Made by a program: the position numbers and the translations under genes
In this document: piece by piece, positions 23,157-33,599 of the stretch
Numbering within the stretch: the first letter of the stretch is position 1
Layout of the letters: every line of letters starts with the position of its first letter
Assembly: GCA_963921425.1 (NCBI GenBank)
Contig: OY992837.1
Location: forward strand, 14,791,896 to 14,855,895
Length of the DNA stretch: 64,000 nt
Origin: Dryas octopetala
Lineage: Eukaryota; Streptophyta; Magnoliopsida; Rosales; Rosaceae
Direction: 5' to 3'
Notes under the pieces: model-generated
Told to the model about the DNA's origin: nothing
The model's input: the letters and a program-made list of their open reading frames with translations, nothing else
The model's database searches: none

Positions 23157-23742
23157 TTATAAAAATTAATTTATATATTCAATGAAAAGATAATAAAAAA
23201 AAAAAAAAAAAGCTTTTTTGAAAGGGGTTGGAGCAAGGAGGAGATGAAGCCAAGTATTATTCTCATTCATGGGTATTAATTTTCTCTTTGATTTTTTGTT
23301 TTGACTTTTCAACACGTACTTGATCTATTCTTAAAATTCAAAATATATTTTTGACCGGTTTGGAATTTTGGAACTATATTATGAATTTCTAACCAATAAA
23401 AAATCACCCTCTTCCTTATTTGATATTCCTATTCTCGTTACATTAATTTCACATGCGTGATTTATCCAACTGATCCTTTTGAAAGACCGAAGTCACCGAA
23501 CCCATCTATCTTGCTAAATTAATTAATTAATTAAGTAAAAGAAATAGAAATTAATTAGAGTATAAGAACTAAAGGGGAATATCTTAATGCTTAAATGAAT
23601 AATCGGAAAGACAAGGCTGTAAGGAAAAGGCCTTTTCTCCATCAATTAATTTATATGTAGTACTATACAAAAACAAGGGTATGTGAGAGAGTTCATTTAC
23701 ATAAATATAAGCAAGTATATATGATATATTGCTGATCGATCA
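23157..23742. other. Intergenic 3' flank of SAUR copy 1
   Basis: AT-rich, no gene. The 'ctcaattatatgtagtactatac' type sequence near 23640 is shared with the 3' flanks of the other SAUR copies. Confidence 0.5.
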
Positions 23743-24192
23743 TCAGTTACCACAAAGGATGGAGTAACTGTTGGGCTGCATAAGTGGTTCATGGAAAGTA
23801 GAATGAATGGAGCTGCAGCTACGACTGCTAATAATGTAGTCGAGTAAAACTTTCTCCAAATCTATGGTCGACATTCCTCGTTGGACAAAAGAGAGTATGT
23901 AAGTCATGCAGAGTGAATCACATGGCAATATAATTGGTCCACTGCTTGATAGTCCAAACTCTTCTTCAGACATCTTGAAAAGCTCTTGAAAAATGAAGTT
24001 GGACAGATAAGAAATGGGCAGCACAAAACGCCTCTTGTCTATGGTGTACATAACAAAACTGCCTTTATCTCCATTTGCACCCTTCAACTTGTTACCAACA
24101 ACTCTTGATGGATATGAAATTCTTTTCCTTCCCAGAGCAGCTCTCTTCTCCCACTTCTTTGCCATTTTAATGAGCTTCTTGGGGCTGATCAT
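23743..24192 (-). CDS. SAUR family auxin-induced protein, copy 1
   Basis: This is an intronless 149-residue protein. I chose the ATG at 24192 (MISPKKLIKMAKKWEKRAAL) because all four copies share it; a start four codons upstream (MDTF) is possible. The SAUR core spans about residues 45-115: KGSFVMYTIDKRRFVLPISY, then YLSNFIFQELFKMSEEEFG and the LPCDS motif. SAUR proteins promote acid growth by inhibiting PP2C.D phosphatases that restrain the plasma-membrane H+-ATPase. The long C-terminal tail ending SYSILCG is shared by the whole cluster. It resembles SAUR64-68-like proteins, but subgroup assignment is an inference. Confidence 0.92.
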   Translation of the reverse strand: MISPKKLIKMAKKWEKRAALGRKRISYPSRVVGNKLKGANGDKGSFVMYTIDKRRFVLPISYLSNFIFQELFKMSEEEFGLSSSGPIILPCDSLCMTYILSFVQRGMSTIDLEKVLLDYIISSRSCSSIHSTFHEPLMQPNSYSILCGN

Positions 24193-24334
24193 AAATGTGT
24201 CCATGAAGATAAAATTAATGAACTTGGTCGAGAAAGAAGATCAGCAAAGTTGAATGATTTTTCTAGAATTAATATTGCTGAATTGGTAATGGTATTGCTA
24301 TTGCTCTGTGTTGATAGATGGAGTGCAATGGGGG

Positions 24335-24377
24335 TGGGTTTCCTTTTTATGCGTATTGGCTAGGCTAGTTAGAGACA
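24335..24377 (-). promoter_or_regulatory. SAUR copy 1 promoter: AuxRE and TATA-like box
   Basis: TGTCTC on the minus strand (24372-24377) lies about 25 bp upstream of a weak TATA (CGCATAAAAAGG, about 24343-24354). The other copies have a stronger TATATAAATAGG form. Confidence 0.6.
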
Positions 24378-24608
24378 ATACATAAGTGGAATATTCCTTA
24401 TGTAGTGATTTTCGATGCACAACCATGAGATTAGTTATATTGGAATGGATGTTTATGAGTTTATAATAGGTGCTTAGTACTGTTAGTGGGTAAAATTCAT
24501 CACTTTCTTAGTGGAGAAAATTCCTATGTTTGAACTTATACATGTCAAATTTATGTCTTATTAACACCAAAAATTTTTTATGTCTTATTGTTAAAAGACA
24601 AAAGACTA

Positions 24609-24633
24609 GTCCCTTCGGGGACATCCGATAAAG
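24609..24633 (+). pseudogene. Orphan U6 snRNA 5' fragment
   Basis: The sequence GTCCCTTCGGGGACATCCGA plus TAAAG is identical to the first ~24 nt of the U6 genes at 27156 and 35949. It then stops matching and has no USE or TATA at the right distance. It sits in the upstream region of SAUR copy 1. Confidence 0.7.
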
Positions 24634-25061
24634 ACAAAGTTCAGTTGGTACAAGGTCACTAAGAGATCCTTTCAGTTGGTTACTAGGAAATACAAATTAA
24701 AGAGATCCTATCAGTTGGTTAATTATTAGGACTAATTAGGTACACAAGAAATCTGAAGTTCCAATGTTTGGCAGAGTATATTGATCTTCTTGTGTATTAG
24801 TTTAATTCCTACCCAATTACCTATGTAGGTTTCCTACAAAAATATATTAGTACTCTAGATCAAGAGAATCTAATTAAATACTTGAAGATCTATGTCAAGA
24901 AGAAATAAAATAAGTACGTAGTAAATTCGCCAAATACAGCAATTCAATATAAACAAAATCAACTAAATCAACATACAGTATTTAGTATTTACCTTCAGCT
25001 AGCTACATATACAAGTAGCAGGGCCCAACCCGGCCAAAGTTACATACAGTTTTAAAAAATC

Positions 25062-25578
25062 ATGCACATTTAACAAAGATTTTTCAGATTAGTAGATTTG
25101 CTTTTTGTAGCATTTGACAAAAATAAATAAAAGTACTTTTGAATTATAAAAAATACTTCCAAGTGCTTTTGCATGAACCACTTTTAAGGCTCATTTAACA
25201 CTGCTTTTAAAATTGTCAAAAGTACTTTTAGATTAATAAAATCGCTTTTAGTTGCGTTTGACAGAAATGAATAAAAGCGTTTTTAAGGAGTTTTTTGAGA
25301 AGTCAGGTGCTTTCTCAGGAAGTACTAATTCCAAGTGCTTTTGTATGAACTACTTATAATTTTTTATAAAAATTTGTTTGTGCTTCTTAGCAGAAGCGTT
25401 TACAGTAAAAGCACTACTAAGTAAAAACACTACTAAGTAAAAGCACTTCTAAAAAGCAGTGTCAAACAGACCCTTAGAATTTTTATAAATATATGTTTGT
25501 GCTTATTAACAAAAGTGCTTCCAATAAAAGTGCTACTAAGTAAAAGTGCTTCTAAGAAAAAATGACAAACATGCCCTA
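25062..25578. mobile_element. Outer Tourist-like MITE interrupted by a second copy
   Basis: The left part (25062-25188, 'catgcacatttaacaaagatttttc') and right part (25479-25578, ending GACAAACATGCCC) are inverted, and both carry 'aagtgcttttgcatgaac / agtgcttctaag' family motifs. A related element splits them at 25189. The left end is approximate. Confidence 0.55.
25189..25475. mobile_element. Inner Tourist-like MITE
   Basis: The ends are AGGCTCATTTAACACTGCTT (left) and the complement GGGTCTGTTTGACACTGCTT (right), flanked by TTA on both sides. This is the 3-bp duplication of PIF/Harbinger elements. It is non-coding and belongs to the same family as the MITE it is inserted into. Confidence 0.65.
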
Positions 25579-25589
25579 AGTTACTAAAC

Positions 25590-26010
25590 ATATAGGGTGA
25601 ACCAAACAAGACTAACAATCAATCGGCTAGGCGAATGATCAATGGGGAAAGTATACAATTGAACGGTGTTGTATATCAAGGAAAACACCCCAAAATCATA
25701 CCCATTCGACGGTGATGCAATACAAGAGCTCTCGAAAGCAAAATAGATGCAGTTTGTTTGAAGTGTATCGTGGGTACCATTTAAGCCTCTGGAAGAGATG
25801 ACTTTGCAGCCACTATTTCTCATAAATAATATCCGACCACCAAGGTCAACAACCTCTATCCATCGAGCTAGGACCATTAATATGCTCTAACTTGAACACT
25901 CGAAATCCTACATTCTTAACTGGAGTCAAGAAATTAGAACCAATAAGATACCAAGGAATTATTGGATCTACCTCATGAGCAAAAACAGTCCTACGAAAAT
26001 AGATATCAAG
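25590..26010 (-). pseudogene. F-box/DUF295-type protein relic
   Basis: On the minus strand, 26000-25880 reads FRRTVFAHEVDPIIPWYLIG and then FRVFKLE. After a frameshift near 25875 the frame continues RWIEVVDLGGRILFMRNSG, TNCIYFAFESS and DYGVF-like DFGVFSL. These are landmarks of the DUF295 (KIB1-4 beta-propeller) domain of plant F-box proteins of the SKIP23/F-box At type. No F-box, start codon or upstream exon is visible, and the C-terminal end abuts the MITE at 25578. I call it a broken fragment. Confidence 0.65.
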
Positions 26011-26119
26011 GTAATAGTCCGTAATTAACTAGGGTAGAATTATGGGGTTTATAATTATTTACTATTTATATTATCTTAATATTATAATATTATTATATTA
26101 TACTAAAATTAATTGTGAG

Positions 26120-26418
26120 ATTTAAATTATATAAATCTAATAAAAATGCATCAGCCTACAAAATAGAAAATAGGCTTATTATTTAGTTTACCCCTGAAAG
26201 GAAAAAAATTCTTTATGGGTACATTTCAATTGTAATAATCGATCGATAATTTGTCGGCATTTATGTTAGAATTTACTTTGCGATGAGGTAAAAAGATGAA
26301 GATTTTTCCTCAAAACTCAGGGAATAAAGCAACAGGGCCAAGCAATTGGCAATGAGAACCGAGCGTTTGGATCAGGTGCGCATGTTCGTTGGTGTGCACC
26401 TGATCGAATATGTATGTA

Positions 26419-26450
<32 letters not shown>

Positions 26451-26562
26451 AACCTAGGTATTGGTACAATTGAAATGTACCTATATATACTTTTTTTCTT
26501 ATTTGTTTGATTATTTTCTATTTTGTGGGTTAATGTATTTTTTTATATTTGTATAATTTAAA
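26120..26562. mobile_element. AT-rich inverted-repeat element with TA microsatellite
   Basis: Arms 26123-26235 and 26466-26560 are inverted ('ctacaaaatagaaaata' / 'tattttctattttgtgg'; 'gtacatttcaattgta' / 'tacaattgaaatgtac') with an indel. The centre holds a small palindrome, GATCAGGTGC...GCACCTGATC (26372-26406), and a TG/TA microsatellite (26417-26450). The left arm contains GGCTTATTATTTAGTTTACC, like the MULE family termini in this window. Confidence 0.55.
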
Positions 26563-27080
26563 CGAATATTATCTTTTATTATTTTAAATTATAAAACATA
26601 AAAACTAGATAATTTTGAATTTTTTAATTAAAAAATGTAAAAATAATATCCTAACGGATATTATCTTTCATAATTTTTAAAATTAATTCATATTAATTAT
26701 TTTAATTTTAATTTTGAGAGATAATATGAGTCAAAAGAATAAAATTTGCATGTCCTTGTGATAGGGGACGTAACATCCCTCCCAAGAGAGAGATATAGAT
26801 AGAAATGAGAGAAAGATAAACAAGTCCTTCACGAGTCAAAACAAAAAAAAAGTTCATATTTTGGACCTTAGCTTAAAAAATTGGATTTAAATATAAATCT
26901 AAATTCCTATATAATTTTAGTCTGAATGACTCTTTAAAATTGAATCTACTTCTAATTAACTGTATTTTTTTTTTTTTTTTGGTCAGATCTATAAGAGTTG
27001 GTTAGAGTTTGAATCCCCCAAAGAAAGGCCCAGTATTAAAGACTAAAGAGAGGTTGGGCTGGGCCTGATTATTATAGAAG
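26563..27080. other. AT-rich intergenic DNA
   Basis: No gene is seen. From about 27040 the sequence ('gagaggttgggctgggcctga') begins to match 35797 onward, marking the left edge of a duplicated block. Confidence 0.5.
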
Positions 27081-27091
27081 GAAGCAACTAC

Positions 27092-27132
27092 TCCCACATC
27101 GGAAAGAAACACTGTTTAGGAACTCTTTATAT
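27092..27132 (+). promoter_or_regulatory. Pol III snRNA promoter (USE and TATA), U6 copy 1
   Basis: TCCCACATCG at 27092-27101 matches the plant upstream sequence element (RTCCCACATCG). TTTATATAG at 27126-27134 is the TATA box, about 25 bp before the RNA start. This spacing specifies Pol III transcription in plants. Confidence 0.88.
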
Positions 27133-27155
27133 AGCTCTTTTCTGCAATACAGCTT

Positions 27156-27175
27156 GTCCCTTCGGGGACATCCGA

Positions 27176-27207
<32 letters not shown>

Positions 27208-27257
27208 GGCCCCTGCGCAAGGATGACACGCATAAATCGAGAAATGGTCCAAATTTT
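27156..27257 (+). ncRNA. U6: U6 spliceosomal snRNA, copy 1
   Basis: The ~102-nt RNA starts GTCCCTTCGGGGACATCCGA (5' stem-loop). It contains the invariant ACAGAGAAGATTAGCATGGC box, which pairs with the 5' splice site, and the region that pairs with U4. It ends in GGTCCAAATTTTTTTT, the Pol III terminator. The sequence matches the plant U6 consensus as I know it and is the same as copy 2. With USE and TATA at canonical positions it should be functional as the catalytic RNA of the major spliceosome. Confidence 0.95.
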
Positions 27258-29286
27258 TTTTGAACTTTTTGCGTGATGTTCTTCTTGCTGTGTTCAAGGT
27301 GTGAGCAAAACATTGCATTCAATGATTTTCTGAGCATATATTTGATGGTTATGTACCTGATTCTTGGTGTTTCATGTTTTTATATTTGTGATGAAAATGC
27401 ATATGAGATGTTCGCCTACTACCTGTTTGATGAAATGGCTCTGTCGCTATGACCCAAATAAAGTTGTTAAGTATGTACTTTTCATGATCTTTGAATAATC
27501 ACTTTCACTTCTGGGGAGTTTCAGTTGCTGTTGCCTCGTCTTGCTGACTTGCTGAACCGAGTCAATGTTGATTGAAAAACAATTCTATATATCTGTTTGT
27601 CTTGGTTGAAAGTTTTGTAAGATTACATTCACCCCCCGTTTATTTGGATGGCTTGTATTTCTTTGGTTTAGAATTTCAATCTTGGTTGTTTATGGACTGA
27701 AAGGATCCATCAAAACAACCGTAATGATATAACCTTGCCTTACTCCTTTCTCCTCCGATGGCTGCAAATTGAGGAGTGCAGAAAGCAAGATGTGTATTGT
27801 ATGAATCCCATTAAGCTTTAGTTCCATACTTGACAATTACATAAAAATAGCTCTTTCATCCGTCTTATTTCTTGTAGTGCACTATGCACATCATTCTGAG
27901 GTATATTCATGTTATATAAACATATTAGATGTTACGGTATTAAATTTTGATCATGTCAATCTCTATTATAATTCAAGCTGGAATTGTTGTTGGGAAGTGG
28001 GAACACACACGAATTCATAATGGTGAGAGAGATAGACACATAAGGTGTATACACCCGTGATTGGTAAGTTTTTTCTCACATATTAGATATTACATTATTA
28101 CGCTCTTAAATTTTCAGCATGTCCCTTGCTATTATAATTCAATCTAGAATTTTTGTTGGGAATAAACATGAATCTTTCTCCAATTTGTTGTCACTTAAGT
28201 TAGTAAATTTTGTCTAGAGTATGATTTTGAAATAGTATTCAAAGTTTATAATGGCTACCCTAAAATTTTTTGGTGTTTTAGCTAAGACCCCATATTTTGA
28301 TTGCTGCCTCAATTGTGGATTTATCTGACTACTTGTCCCTGCGAACTTGCCCTGTGGAATTTTACCCTAACTTTGTTTGCTCTATTCATTAGGGTTCATC
28401 TTCGTCATATATTGAGTATCTTGTTTGTAAGATGTTTTAGAACAAGAAATGGATTAAGTTATAGATAATCACCACATTTAAAAGATAAATGAATTGTAAC
28501 AAAATAATAACTTTACAATACTTTTATTTCTGTGCATGTAAACAGGAAGAAAATGAAATCTGAACGTATCTAAGAACCAAAAAGAAAAAATGGAATTTGT
28601 TTCAAGTATGACAATGTAACAATTTATAATATGAAAGACTGCAATAACTGATCAACTACCCGGCCAGGGTATATATACAATTAGCAGTTGAAAAGTAAAT
28701 TGCAATAATAGTAAGACTATACCAAATAGGAAAATGATGGTAAATATTAATTGTAGAGGAAGATGCAATTGTGTGTAATAATAAGAGACAAGGATGCCCA
28801 TAAGATTAGGGCCATATAGCATACGTTAAGGATTGCCCTCTCACATTGTTTCCTGTTTTCTTTTGAAACTTGCAGCTTAACTAGCCTAATCCATGAGAGA
28901 AATTAATCATTGACAGAAAATGTTCAGGATTCTTGTTTAACAATTAAAATTCATTTGGAAATAACTTTTGAACTAGTTGATACTGAAGTAGTCTGACAAA
29001 AACTAGCTTTTAGAAGCTTACGAATTATTAATTTTAATGTCAAGTGGGGCATGATACTTTTATTTTAATTTAACTACTTTGTGGATTGTACTGTTGTTCT
29101 AATTTTCCCAATCGGAAAGGCCTTTTTTGGCTCACTTGAAGTCATGAATAATTGGAAAGAGAAGTTGTAAGGAAAAGGCCGTTTCTCAATTATATGTAGA
29201 GTACTATACAAGAAAAAGGGGTGGTACAGCTCATTTACAAAATATTTGGAAGTATATATGATATGATATGATATATCTGCTGATCA
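27258..29286. repeat. Spacer of U6-SAUR duplicated block A
   Basis: This matches 36051-38356 in the same order with many small indels. Examples are 'ggatggcttgtatttctttggttta' at 27639 against 36480, 'gaattgtaacaaaataataa' at 28490 against 37571, and 'acgttaaggattgc' at 28813 against 37899. No coding region is recognised. Confidence 0.85.
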
Positions 29287-29760
29287 TCATTTACCACAAA
29301 GGATGGAGTAACTGTTGGGCTGCATGTGTGGTTGATGGAAAGTAGAATTAATGGAGCTGCAGCTGCTACTACTAATAATGTAGTTGAGTAAAGCTTTCTT
29401 CATATCTATGGTCGACATTCCTCGATGGACAAATGAGATTATGTAAGTCATGCAGAGTGAATCACATGGCAATATGATAGGCCCATTGCTTGATAGTCCA
29501 AACTCTTCTTCAGACATCTTGAAAAGCTCTTGGAAAATGTGGTTAGAGAGATAGGATAAGGGCAGCGCAAAACGCCTCTTGTCAATGGTGTAGATGACAA
29601 AACTACCTTTATGATGATCTGCACCCTGCATGAAGTAATTGTCACCAGTATTCAACTTGTTACCAACAACTCTTGATGGGTATGAAATTTTTTTCCTCCC
29701 CAGAGCAGCTATCTTCTGCCACTTCCTAGCCATTTTAATGAGCTTCTTGTGGCTGATCAT
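29287..29760 (-). CDS. SAUR family auxin-induced protein, copy 2
   Basis: This is an intronless 157-residue protein starting MISHKKLIKMARKWQKIAAL at 29760. The SAUR core (KGSFVIYTIDKRRFALPLSY, QELFKMSEEEFG, LPCDS) lies at about 52-122. Compared with copies 1 and 3 it has an insertion of about eight residues (NTGDNYFMQGADHH) before KGSFV, which it shares with copy 4. This supports the view that copies 2 and 4 are the closest pair and were duplicated with the U6 genes. A 201-bp MITE is inserted in its 5' leader at 29796. The expected role is auxin-responsive growth control through PP2C.D inhibition. Confidence 0.92.
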   Translation of the reverse strand: MISHKKLIKMARKWQKIAALGRKKISYPSRVVGNKLNTGDNYFMQGADHHKGSFVIYTIDKRRFALPLSYLSNHIFQELFKMSEEEFGLSSNGPIILPCDSLCMTYIISFVHRGMSTIDMKKALLNYIISSSSCSSINSTFHQPHMQPNSYSILCGK

Positions 29761-29795
29761 TGTGTCTATGAAGTTCAGTATGAAGGTATATAAAA

Positions 29796-29996
29796 CAGTA
29801 GTGCTACATATACCACATTTTTATACCATAATTTCATACCACCTTATGTGGCAACTTACATGGCATTCATACATTGGATACTAAAAAATAAAAAGAAAAA
29901 CCCAAAAAGAAAAAGAAAAACATTGTCCAATAAAGTAATGACACGTCAGATGGTATAAATATGTGGTATAAAAATGTGGTAAGTATAGCATTATTC
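29796..29996. mobile_element. MITE in the 5' leader of SAUR copy 2
   Basis: It has inverted ends (GTGCTACATATACCACATTT near the left, the complement of TGTGGTAAGTATAGCATTAT on the right). It is flanked by the 9-bp duplication TATATAAAA at 29787-29795 and 29997-30005. SAUR copy 4 has the uninterrupted sequence (GATATACAAAATGACC) at the equivalent place. The TSD length fits a Mutator-like MITE. Confidence 0.85.
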
Positions 29997-30110
29997 TATA
30001 TAAAATGATCTTGAGCAAGAAGATCAACAAAGTTGAATGATTTTCAAGAATTAATATTTGCTGAATTGCTATTACTGTGCTGATAGATGGAGAGCAATGG
30101 GGGTAGGTTT

Positions 30111-30146
30111 CCTATTTATATGTATTTGCTTGGTGCTTTAGAGACA
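30111..30146 (-). promoter_or_regulatory. SAUR copy 2 promoter: AuxRE and TATA box
   Basis: TGTCTC (30141-30146) and TATA (ATATAAATAGG, about 30112-30122) are on the minus strand. The MITE adds about 200 bp between this promoter and the start codon. Confidence 0.65.
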
Positions 30147-30149
30147 ATC

Positions 30150-31150
30150 CTTGTCTAGTGATTTTCGAAGCACAACCATGTGATTAGTTATATTGGAATA
30201 GATGTGTATTAGTTTATAATTGTTGGTTAGTACTGTTAATGGAGAAACTTCCTTTACTTGCTTAGTAAAGAAAATTCCAATGATAATTTGGCAACCGACA
30301 CATCTTGGATGTTTGAAACTATGTGAAATCTTGTTGTTCTTTGACAAAAGAGATCGATCTTAATTATTTAGTTGGCTACGAGGTCACAAAAGATGCTATC
30401 AGTTGGTTATTAGCAAGTACAAGAGATCTTTATCAGTTGGATACTTGCTAGGACGTACACAAGAGAAGTTTCAATGTTTGCCACATTCTCATTGTCTTGA
30501 TCTTCTTCTTGTGTATTAAATTACATATATATGTTCCGACGAAATATTGTTGGACAAAATAAAATTGTGAAATAATAAAATAATTTCCCATTGAGTTACA
30601 TGTTGACAATTAGGTGCTTTAGACAATTAGGTGATTTTGGTGATGATGGTAGAGTATTATTATTTGGAATTTTCCTTCATCTTTGGTTCTTGCAATTTTA
30701 TGGTGATATGGTTTGGTTGTTGGCTTTGGGGCTTTAGTGTGTGCTGCCTTCTTAGGTCCTGTTGTCGGAATTTGGCGAGTGATGTATGGGTTTTTCATGT
30801 TTGGATATTGTTTTTTCTTTTCTTTCTTTATAATCTATAACCTTACGTCTTTTTGGATTCTTAGTTGGATTATAACTCCAATAGGCAAGACGTCTACAGT
30901 TCTATGACCAAGTCCTTCAACTAAGTACCAAATCAGAAAATGGAGACATCTAACTACGTAAGCATTTCTAGTTTTTTTTTTTAATAAATCATTTCTGTAC
31001 AATACCGAATATGTCCTTTGTGTCATATTGTGAGGATTCTGAGCTGATTTTATCTTTCTTAATTTTTAGCTAAATTGTCATACTTTTGAGGTGAAATATA
31101 AAGATGATTGGTCTAATATATGGGTGTCCTCCACGTTTCAATCTCTCATA
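30150..31150. other. SAUR upstream region and unassigned sequence
   Basis: 30150-30600 is the conserved SAUR upstream module ('gattttcgaagcacaaccatg', 'ggagaaaattcc', 'ggtcacaaaagatgctatcagttggtta'). 30600-31150 has no feature that I can support. Confidence 0.5.
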
Positions 31151-31154
31151 TTCA

Positions 31155-32325
31155 AGGTGTTAAATTTTGAAATTTCGCCGAAAATTTCTATTTTTTGGAG
31201 TCTCGAAATCGAAACTCATATTTGTTAAATTTTTGGGATAATTTCGTCGAAATTGTCGAAATTATCGAAATTTCGCCGAAATCCTCGAAATTTCGGAGGT
31301 GAGATCTGCTTTTGGGTTTTGGAAGGCTGGGTTTTTGGAGAAAAATGGAGCAGTGGCAGGGGCGGCAGGGGGGAGATCGAGGGAGAAAGAGGGGGTGGCG
31401 GCAGGGCGGCGACATGGGGGAGATCGAGGGAGAGAGAGGCGACAGCAGGCGGGGCGACGACAAGGGGGCCACGGCAGGGGGAGATGAGGGAGAAAGAGAG
31501 GAGGGAGAAAGAGGTGAGGGTGAGGGTGGGTTGGTGTCTGGTGATGGATTGGAGATGCAGAGAGAGAGAGAGGATGAAGAAGAGCTGAAGAAGAAAAAAC
31601 AGTGGAGCGCTGGAGCCTCGGGGGAAAAGAAAGGAAAGGAAAGGAAGGAAAGATAAAGAAGAAAAAAAAAAAGAAAAAAAAAAAGAAAAGGAAGGAAAGA
31701 AAAAGAAGAAAAAAAAAAGGAAAAAAATTAAAAAAGAGAAAAAAATTAAAAAAGAGAAAAAAATTAAAAGTTTAGGGATGATTGGGGTTTGGGCCCTTTG
31801 AGCAATTGTAAAGAAAAAAAATGGTTTGGGGTTTCGTTTGACCATTTTGAAGTTTCGTTTAGTTGTTTTTAAACCCTAAATAAATAAACTCTAATATATT
31901 TCTATATAAAAAATAATTTAAAATACCCTAAAGGCCTAAACCCTAATATCATATATCATATCCTAAACAATATAGAATATAGATTATAAAATATAGAGGG
32001 TTTAGTGTACAGATTATAGAGTATAAATAATATACTAATTTCATTTATTCATTATACTAATTTTATTTAATAGTATTTGTCTCCAGCATGCATTATATTT
32101 ATTTTATATCACATGAAACCTACTATATAATTTGGTTTTTTCAATATTTTTTATCAATTTAGTAGATAATATGTTAAATAAATATATGCTAAAGTTTCAT
32201 TCAAAATTTTCGTATTTTAATAGCAATTTTTCGTCATTTCCGTCTAATTTTTGTTAAAATTTAAAAATTTTCGAAATTTCTGTCGAAATTTCCATCAAAA
32301 TTTCCTCGAAACCCGAAATTTTATT
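31155..32325. mobile_element. CGAAATTTC-rich repeat element with GA-rich core
   Basis: Both ends are packed with CGAAATTTCG/CGAAATTTC motifs (31155-31300; 32215-32320) in opposed orientation, so the whole has an inverted-repeat layout. The core (31310-31760) is purine-rich with GGGAGATCGAGGGAGA units and long A/G runs. Frames of 100-200 codons on both strands arise from this low-complexity core. It is probably a non-autonomous DNA transposon; ends and TSD are not fixed. Confidence 0.45.
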
Positions 32326-32499
32326 CCTTGCTCATATTGCATCATTTTGGTTTTATTCATCATTTTGTGCTGAAATTTATGGGTCTTAATTACAGGATCT
32401 AGTATATACCTGAAGCCAAGTGATGAATACTATACAAAAACAGGTGGGACAGTTCATTTAAAAAATTTATACAATTTTAAATGATATATCTGCTGATCA

Positions 32500-32949
32500 T
32501 CAGTAACCACAAAGGATGGAGTAATTGTTGGGCTGCATGTGTCCTTGATGGAAAGTAGAATTAACGAAGCTGCAGCTGCTACTCCTAACAATGTAGTTGA
32601 GTAAGGCTTTCTCCAAATCTATGGTCGCCAATCCTCGTTGGACAAATAAGAGTATGTAATTCATGCAGAGTGAATCACATGGCAATGTAATGGGCCCACT
32701 ACTTGATATTCCAAACTCTTCTTCAGACAGTTTGAAAAGCTCTTCGAAAATGTAGTAAGAGAGATAGGATAAGGGCAGCACATAACGCCTCTTGTCAATG
32801 GTGTAGATAACAAAACTGCCTTTATCTCCATTTGCACCCTTCAACATGTTACCAACAACTCTTGATGGATATGAAATTCTTTTCCTCCCCAGAGCAGCTA
32901 TCTTCTGCCACTTCCTTGCCATTTTAATGAGCTTCTTGAGGCTGATCAT
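32500..32949 (-). CDS. SAUR family auxin-induced protein, copy 3
   Basis: This intronless 149-residue protein starts MISLKKLIKMARKWQKIAAL at 32949 (an in-frame MATF start lies at 32961, like copy 1). The SAUR core is KGSFVIYTIDKRRYVLPLSY with EELFKLSEEEFG and LPCDS. Like copy 1 it has the short KLKGANGDKG-type linker (here MLKGANGDKG), so copies 1 and 3 form one pair and copies 2 and 4 another. The tail ends YSILCG. The frame is intact and should be functional. Confidence 0.92.
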   Translation of the reverse strand: MISLKKLIKMARKWQKIAALGRKRISYPSRVVGNMLKGANGDKGSFVIYTIDKRRYVLPLSYLSYYIFEELFKLSEEEFGISSSGPITLPCDSLCMNYILLFVQRGLATIDLEKALLNYIVRSSSCSFVNSTFHQGHMQPNNYSILCGY

Positions 32950-33104
32950 AAATGTGGCCATGAAGATAAAATTAATGACTTAGGTCGAGCAAGAAGATCA
33001 GAAAAGTTGAATGATTTTCTAGAATTGATATTGCTGAATTGCTATTGGTATTGGTTCTGGTATTCCTATGCTGATAGGTGGAGAACAAAGGGGTTTAGGG
33101 TTTC

Positions 33105-33139
33105 CTATTTATATGGACTGGGTGGGCTCGTTAGAGACA
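33105..33139 (-). promoter_or_regulatory. SAUR copy 3 promoter: AuxRE and TATA box
   Basis: TGTCTC at 33134-33139 and a TATA box (CATATAAATAGG, about 33104-33115), both on the minus strand. Confidence 0.65.
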
Positions 33140-33599
33140 ATCCATTGGTGGAATTTTCCTTTGTGTAGTGATTTTCGATGCACAACCATGTGACTAGTTA
33201 CATTGGTAAAGATGTTTATTAATTAGTTTGGAATAGTTGGTTAATACAGTTACGGGAGAATTTCCTTAATTTACTTTCTTAGTGGAGAAAATTCCAATGA
33301 TAATTTAGCCAGCAACACATCTTAAATGTTTGAAATTATGTGAAATTTACGTCTTCTTGCTTAAGGACAAAAGAGATCGATCTTAATTATTAGTTGGTTA
33401 ATTACAAGGTTACAAGAGATGCTATCAGTTGGTTACTAGGAAGTACAAAAGAGATCTTAAGTTCCAATATATGTTTGCCAAATTCTCGTTGTTTTGATCT
33501 TATCTTGTGTATTAATTAATTTCCTACCCCAATCATCTACATATGTCCCCACAAAATGTTGTTGGAGAAAATAAAACTGTGAAATGATAAACAATAATT

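Noticed and set aside
27116-27337. Minus-strand frames over the U6 genes (also 35909-36103)
   Set aside because: They are the antisense of conserved snRNA, which explains their similarity to each other.
31225-31845. 206-codon minus-strand frame with poly-Phe and poly-Ser/Leu
   Set aside because: Low-complexity translation of the purine-rich core of the CGAAATTTC repeat; no protein features and overlapping frames on both strands.
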